The translations under genes were made by a program, and so were the position numbers. Below are positions 6,743 through 9,085 of a stretch of 9,085 bases of DNA, one piece after another (within the stretch, counting starts at the first letter, position 1; every line of letters starts with the position of its first letter). This stretch comes from Xanthobacteraceae bacterium (GTDB taxonomy: Bacteria > Pseudomonadota > Alphaproteobacteria > Rhizobiales > Xanthobacteraceae). Location: positions 1 through 9,085 of the forward strand of contig JASHRR010001430.1 in the NCBI GenBank assembly GCA_030037185.1, read 5' to 3'. Under the pieces are notes generated by a model. That model was not told where the DNA came from. It saw only the letters and a program-made list of their open reading frames with translations, and ran no database searches.

Positions 6743-6889
6743 ATGTTTGTCACAATAGGTATCGCCAGCATCGTCGCGGTTGGTACCGCGCTAGCACGGG
6801 GTCTTCTTCTATCCGGGTCGGGAAGGCAATCGAGCAACAGTAGCGCAGGCGCCGTGCGTCCCGGCGACGCGCTGCTCGCGCGGAAGTAG
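6743..6889 (+). CDS. Possible small hydrophobic protein, 48 aa
   Basis: An ATG at 6743 opens a frame of 48 codons ending at TAG 6887-6889. The product starts MFVTIGIASIVAVGTALARG, a hydrophobic helix of membrane-anchor or signal-peptide type, followed by a polar Ser/Gly-rich tail. A GGAG element at 6723-6726 lies about 16 bases upstream, which is too far for this ATG and better placed for an overlapping frame from ATG 6736 (35 codons, Arg-rich). It is the only plus-strand candidate next to the divergent operon. I do not recognise it, and chance is quite possible. Confidence 0.22.
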   Translation: MFVTIGIASIVAVGTALARGLLLSGSGRQSSNSSAGAVRPGDALLARK

Positions 6890-6894
6890 CGCGT

Positions 6895-7244
6895 TTACGG
6901 GTCTTTGTGGCCGTTGAGCACCTGAGGGTCAGACAGCGGCGTGACGTCGATGAAGCGATCGCCCTCAAGGCGAGCTTCAAGCGCGCGCAGCTCTTCGATC
7001 GTCAAATCGTTGAGCCTCTTTGTCACCTCAAAGCTGCCGAGGTCGGCGCACGCCATATGCTCGATCAGCCACCATGCCGGCGGCCTGGACCCGGACCGAC
7101 CAAGGCGCCGCAGGGTTCTGCATCGCATCAACAAGGATGGCGATCGCGGGCTCGCCTACCGGCCCGAGATATTTTCCTTTCGGTCGTGCGCGAGTTCGGC
7201 ACACCGGGCTTGGGCCCGGCTCCAGGCCTTCGACCTCCACGCAT
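6895..7244 (-). pseudogene. Broken phage-like small protein (terminase-small-subunit-like N-terminus)
   Basis: Three frames read as one protein. Frame one starts at ATG 7244 with MRGGRRPGAGPKPGVPNSRT, the Gly/Arg/Pro-rich start seen in many phage small-terminase-like and DUF5681-like proteins. Frame two continues with GPVGEPAIAILVDAMQNPAA and PWSVRVQAAGMVADRAYG, which resembles the helical repeat-like segment of the same group. Frame three ends with SFEVTKRLNDLTIEELRALE and about 22 more residues to TAA at 6897-6895. The shifts fall near 7160-7180 and near 7030-7050. About 115 residues would result if repaired. Read as intact, it would probably be a DNA-binding or packaging accessory of a prophage. 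The family name is a resemblance judged by eye; the broken state is the firmer claim. Confidence 0.5.
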
Positions 7245-7250
7245 GTTTGA

Positions 7251-7391
7251 TTACCTGCGGTTGGTTTTGATGTCGGTCGCCTGCTCAGCCAGGTGCCGCT
7301 CGATCTCGCGCAGCTCGTCAACGCTGCACTCGATGAGACGGGTGATCAGGTGATCGGCCGGGCCGGCTAATTGCCGACGCCACAGCCTTGA
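7251..7391 (-). pseudogene. C-terminal tail of a small hypothetical protein
   Basis: An open frame without any usual start codon runs from after a TGA (7394-7392) to TAA at 7253-7251. It encodes RRQLAGPADHLITRLIECSV then DELREIERHLAEQATDIKTN and two arginines. The charged, helical, Glu/Arg-rich composition looks like real coding sequence. The stop lies six bases before the ATG of the phage-like pseudogene, an operon-like spacing, so the two were probably co-transcribed phage or island genes. The missing N-terminus may be in another frame or deleted. Family not recognised. Confidence 0.35.
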
Positions 7392-7679
7392 TCACCGACC
7401 CGCACACTGAAGGAATGCGTTGGAACGGGCATCCGTGACCGGCAAGCCCGAAGACATCGTCGCCGCCAGCGGGGGCGGGCGAACACCGCCCCGATATAAG
7501 TGGTTGAACCCAGGCATAAGGCCCGCGCTTCATTGTCACGGAGCGCCAGCCGGCCGCAGAAGGCGCTCGCCGACCTCAAGGTGGAGCGCAGCCGCCGCCA
7601 GGCACGGGCGGCGATTGCCGAGAGCGAGGCGATACGCGGCCGAACTGCTCGGCATCGGTGGGGACGACGAGCGCGCCAT
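7392..7679. other. Unresolved stretch without an intact gene
   Basis: Short frames with coding-like composition appear on both strands and contradict each other. On the plus strand, about 7510-7635 reads KALADLKVERSRRQARAAIA followed by ESEAIR, a charged helical segment, and a one-frame change then gives AAELLGIGGDDERAI. The minus strand over the same bases is equally open. I cannot decide which, if either, was a gene. It appears to be a patchwork of decayed sequence. Confidence 0.3.
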
Positions 7680-7962
7680 CCGGTTGCATTGGAAGTCCGG
7701 GTGGGCACAATGCTTTGCAAGAAAGGGCGATGATGGCGTCGCTTTCCTCGGCCGGAATTCCGGTGATCTTCGTCGTAATGAACGGGGTTATAAAAATCGA
7801 GCGGCGACCGGTCGTCGGATTTTTGACGATGAGGGGATGAGTCAAGACGGGTGCGCCCGGGCCGAAGGAGGGCGTATCGTCCTCGACCGTGGTGAGTCCG
7901 GTCAGATAGGTCTGGTGCCCCCAAGAACGGTGCTGGGATTCTGGTGATCCCGCTAACATCAA
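7680..7962 (-). pseudogene. TauD/TfdA-family dioxygenase fragment
   Basis: The minus-strand frame includes RSWGHQTYLTGLTTVEDDTP, then PVLTHPLIVKNPTTGRRSIF, then ITPFITTKITGIPAEESDAI. The TGRRSIFI...T.I.G.P..ESD pattern is typical of the C-terminal half of Fe(II)/2-oxoglutarate dioxygenases of the TauD/TfdA family, where the Arg after the TG binds 2-oxoglutarate in relatives. After this the frame breaks at a three-A run (7714-7716 on the plus strand as TTT); removing one A restores SCKHCAHPDFQCNRM, again like the family (xHxxxPEFQxR). The N-terminal HxD metal motif and the distal His are absent, so the piece is about 90 residues of a normal 280-300 and cannot be functional. Confidence 0.6.
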
Positions 7963-8153
7963 GCTGGCTTCCTGCCGGCCTACTCGCCGGAGCTCAACCG
8001 GCGGGAAATCTCTCGGATAGATTCGCGAGAAAATTTTCAGGAACTACGCCGTCAAATCCATGGACGAGGTCTGGCACAGCAAGGCTGCCGCTGCGGCTCT
8101 TCGCACCCAGCAGGGGCACCACGCAGTTGTTGGCGTCACCCGCCTTGGTCTCG
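7963..8153. other. Intergenic region 3' of the binding-protein gene
   Basis: It holds a hairpin, CGCCGG-AGCTCAA-CCGGCG, at 7985-8003, about 150 bases beyond the stop of the sugar-binding-protein gene. It has no T-run. Short open frames exist on both strands (for example DLVHGFDGVVPENFLANL on minus and MDEVWHSKAAAAALRT on plus), but neither has a credible start or family, so I call no gene. Confidence 0.35.
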
Positions 8154-9085
8154 TTACATGCCCCATATGGCCTTGTAGCGCATCTGATAGTTATTGTCGG
8201 GATCGTACATGTTACTAGGCCCGCGATCATATTGTATGTTGTCCTTCGTTACCAGGTGAACCGGCGCGACGTAGCCGCTTGGGGGTTGCCCAGACAAGGC
8301 ACGGTTCAACTCGTCCACAAGTTGCCATCCTGCTTCGTGAAGTGGTTCCGCCACCGTCCCGATCTGATAGTCGCCAGAACGAACGCGGTTGAAAGCCGCC
8401 ACACTGCCATCGCCTGCAGAGATAAAGGCGGGGGGACCGGAGGACGGTACACCTGCGCTGCGCAGCGCCGGAGATGCGAAGTCGAAGTAGAGGTCATTAA
8501 TGCCCAGTCCGATCGTCCAGGACTTGCCGAATCGCTGCAGCAATGAGGTCGTATTCTGCGGCATCCGCGCCGCCGTATCCGCCAGGGGCGTGTTGACATA
8601 GTCGAGGAGCTTGCAGGTGGAACATGCCTTGAGCACGTCTCGCATAGTCTCCGCCTTCTTGATACCTATGGCGTCGCCTGACTGCCAGAAGATCACCGCC
8701 CCGGCAGTGCAGTTCGTTATCTTTATGGCATAGGCCGCTGCGACTTTTGCAACGCTGGTCGCGTCGGTCGTGATGTTGGTAAAGATCGGCGGATCCTCGA
8801 CCGGTCCCGATGATGCGGTGGAATGCCAACCGACAATCTTGATGCCCTGCTCTGCTGCGGTGCGGATCGCCTTCGCCTCCTCCTGAGCGTCGACCGAACC
8901 GAGGATAATGCCGTCTGGCCTCAATGCCGCCGCCTGATTAATAGCGGCCACTCTTCCGGCGACGCTGCCCGCACCGTCGATGATCTTTAGCGTCCAACCA
9001 ATGGCGGCAACTGCACCGCGGACCCCCTGGCTGACCCCCAAAACGCCACCATTCCGCATGTCCTGCGCAACGTAGACCACCGATT
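8154..9085 (-). CDS. Periplasmic sugar-type ABC substrate-binding protein, 5' end outside window
   Basis: About 310 C-terminal residues of a type I periplasmic binding protein (Peripla_BP_4, ribose/CUT2-like). The first visible residues SVVYVAQDMRNGGVLGVSQG form the first beta strand and ligand-binding loop. GWTLKIIDGAG, AAALRPDGIILGSVDAQ, GIKIVGWHSTAS and FTNITTDATSVAKVAAAYAI follow in the order expected for this fold. GPPAFISAGDGSVAAFNRVR then GDYQIGTVAEP mark the distal pocket. The gene ends at TAA 8156-8154 with the C-terminus YQMRYKAIWGM. The signal peptide and start codon lie beyond 9085, since the frame is still open at the edge and about 40-50 residues are missing compared with the family. 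Three cysteines (ITNCTAG and ACSTCK) are notable for a periplasmic protein. No permease or ATPase follows on the 3' side, so partners, if any, must be upstream. The ligand is unknown. Confidence 0.85.
   Translation of the reverse strand, partial: SVVYVAQDMRNGGVLGVSQGVRGAVAAIGWTLKIIDGAGSVAGRVAAINQAAALRPDGIILGSVDAQEEAKAIRTAAEQGIKIVGWHSTASSGPVEDPPIFTNITTDATSVAKVAAAYAIKITNCTAGAVIFWQSGDAIGIKKAETMRDVLKACSTCKLLDYVNTPLADTAARMPQNTTSLLQRFGKSWTIGLGINDLYFDFASPALRSAGVPSSGPPAFISAGDGSVAAFNRVRSGDYQIGTVAEPLHEAGWQLVDELNRALSGQPPSGYVAPVHLVTKDNIQYDRGPSNMYDPDNNYQMRYKAIWGM

Noticed and set aside
7985..8003. Hairpin as a terminator of the sugar-binding-protein gene
   Set aside because: Six-base-pair stem, no T-run, about 150 bases past the stop; not enough for a terminator call.

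Overview
The window is GC-rich DNA of an alphaproteobacterial, most likely Rhizobiales (Bradyrhizobium/Xanthobacteraceae-like), type. The evidence is high third-position GC, gene order typical of rhizobial nucleoside-transport loci, and protein variants that look rhizobial. This assignment is an inference from style and gene content, not from a marker gene.

Layout, all main genes on the minus strand. (1) 1-389: the 5' part of an APH-like phosphotransferase gene, broken by three apparent frameshifts and cut by the window edge. (2) 390-594: a short intergenic stretch with an inverted repeat and a 16-codon ORF overlapping the phosphotransferase start. (3) 595-6491: an intact six-gene cluster. 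Read in the direction of transcription it encodes a BMP/PnrA-type nucleoside-binding protein, a double-NBD ABC ATPase, two BPD_transp_2-type permeases, cytidine deaminase (cdd) and trimeric-type purine nucleoside phosphorylase. Every junction overlaps, abuts or is separated by at most 14 nt, so it is almost certainly one translationally coupled operon. (4) 6492-8153: about 1.66 kb with no intact gene. It holds a possible 48-codon ORF, a broken phage-like small gene, the tail of the gene before it, an unresolved stretch, and a TauD/TfdA dioxygenase fragment with a frameshift. (5) 8154-9085: the 3' part of a sugar-type periplasmic binding protein, continuing past the window end.

How the genes work together: the binding protein captures nucleosides in the periplasm and the permease pair with the ATPase imports them. 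Cytidine deaminase then converts (deoxy)cytidine to (deoxy)uridine, and the phosphorylase splits purine nucleosides into free base and (deoxy)ribose-1-phosphate. The operon thus couples uptake to the first catabolic or salvage step for both purine and pyrimidine nucleosides.

I do not see a new defence, mobile or RNA system here. The second-look items are the changed signature motif in the ATPase, two active-site-loop substitutions in the phosphorylase, and the dense set of decayed genes on both sides of an intact operon. No tRNA, rRNA, CRISPR array, complete insertion sequence or convincing promoter was found.
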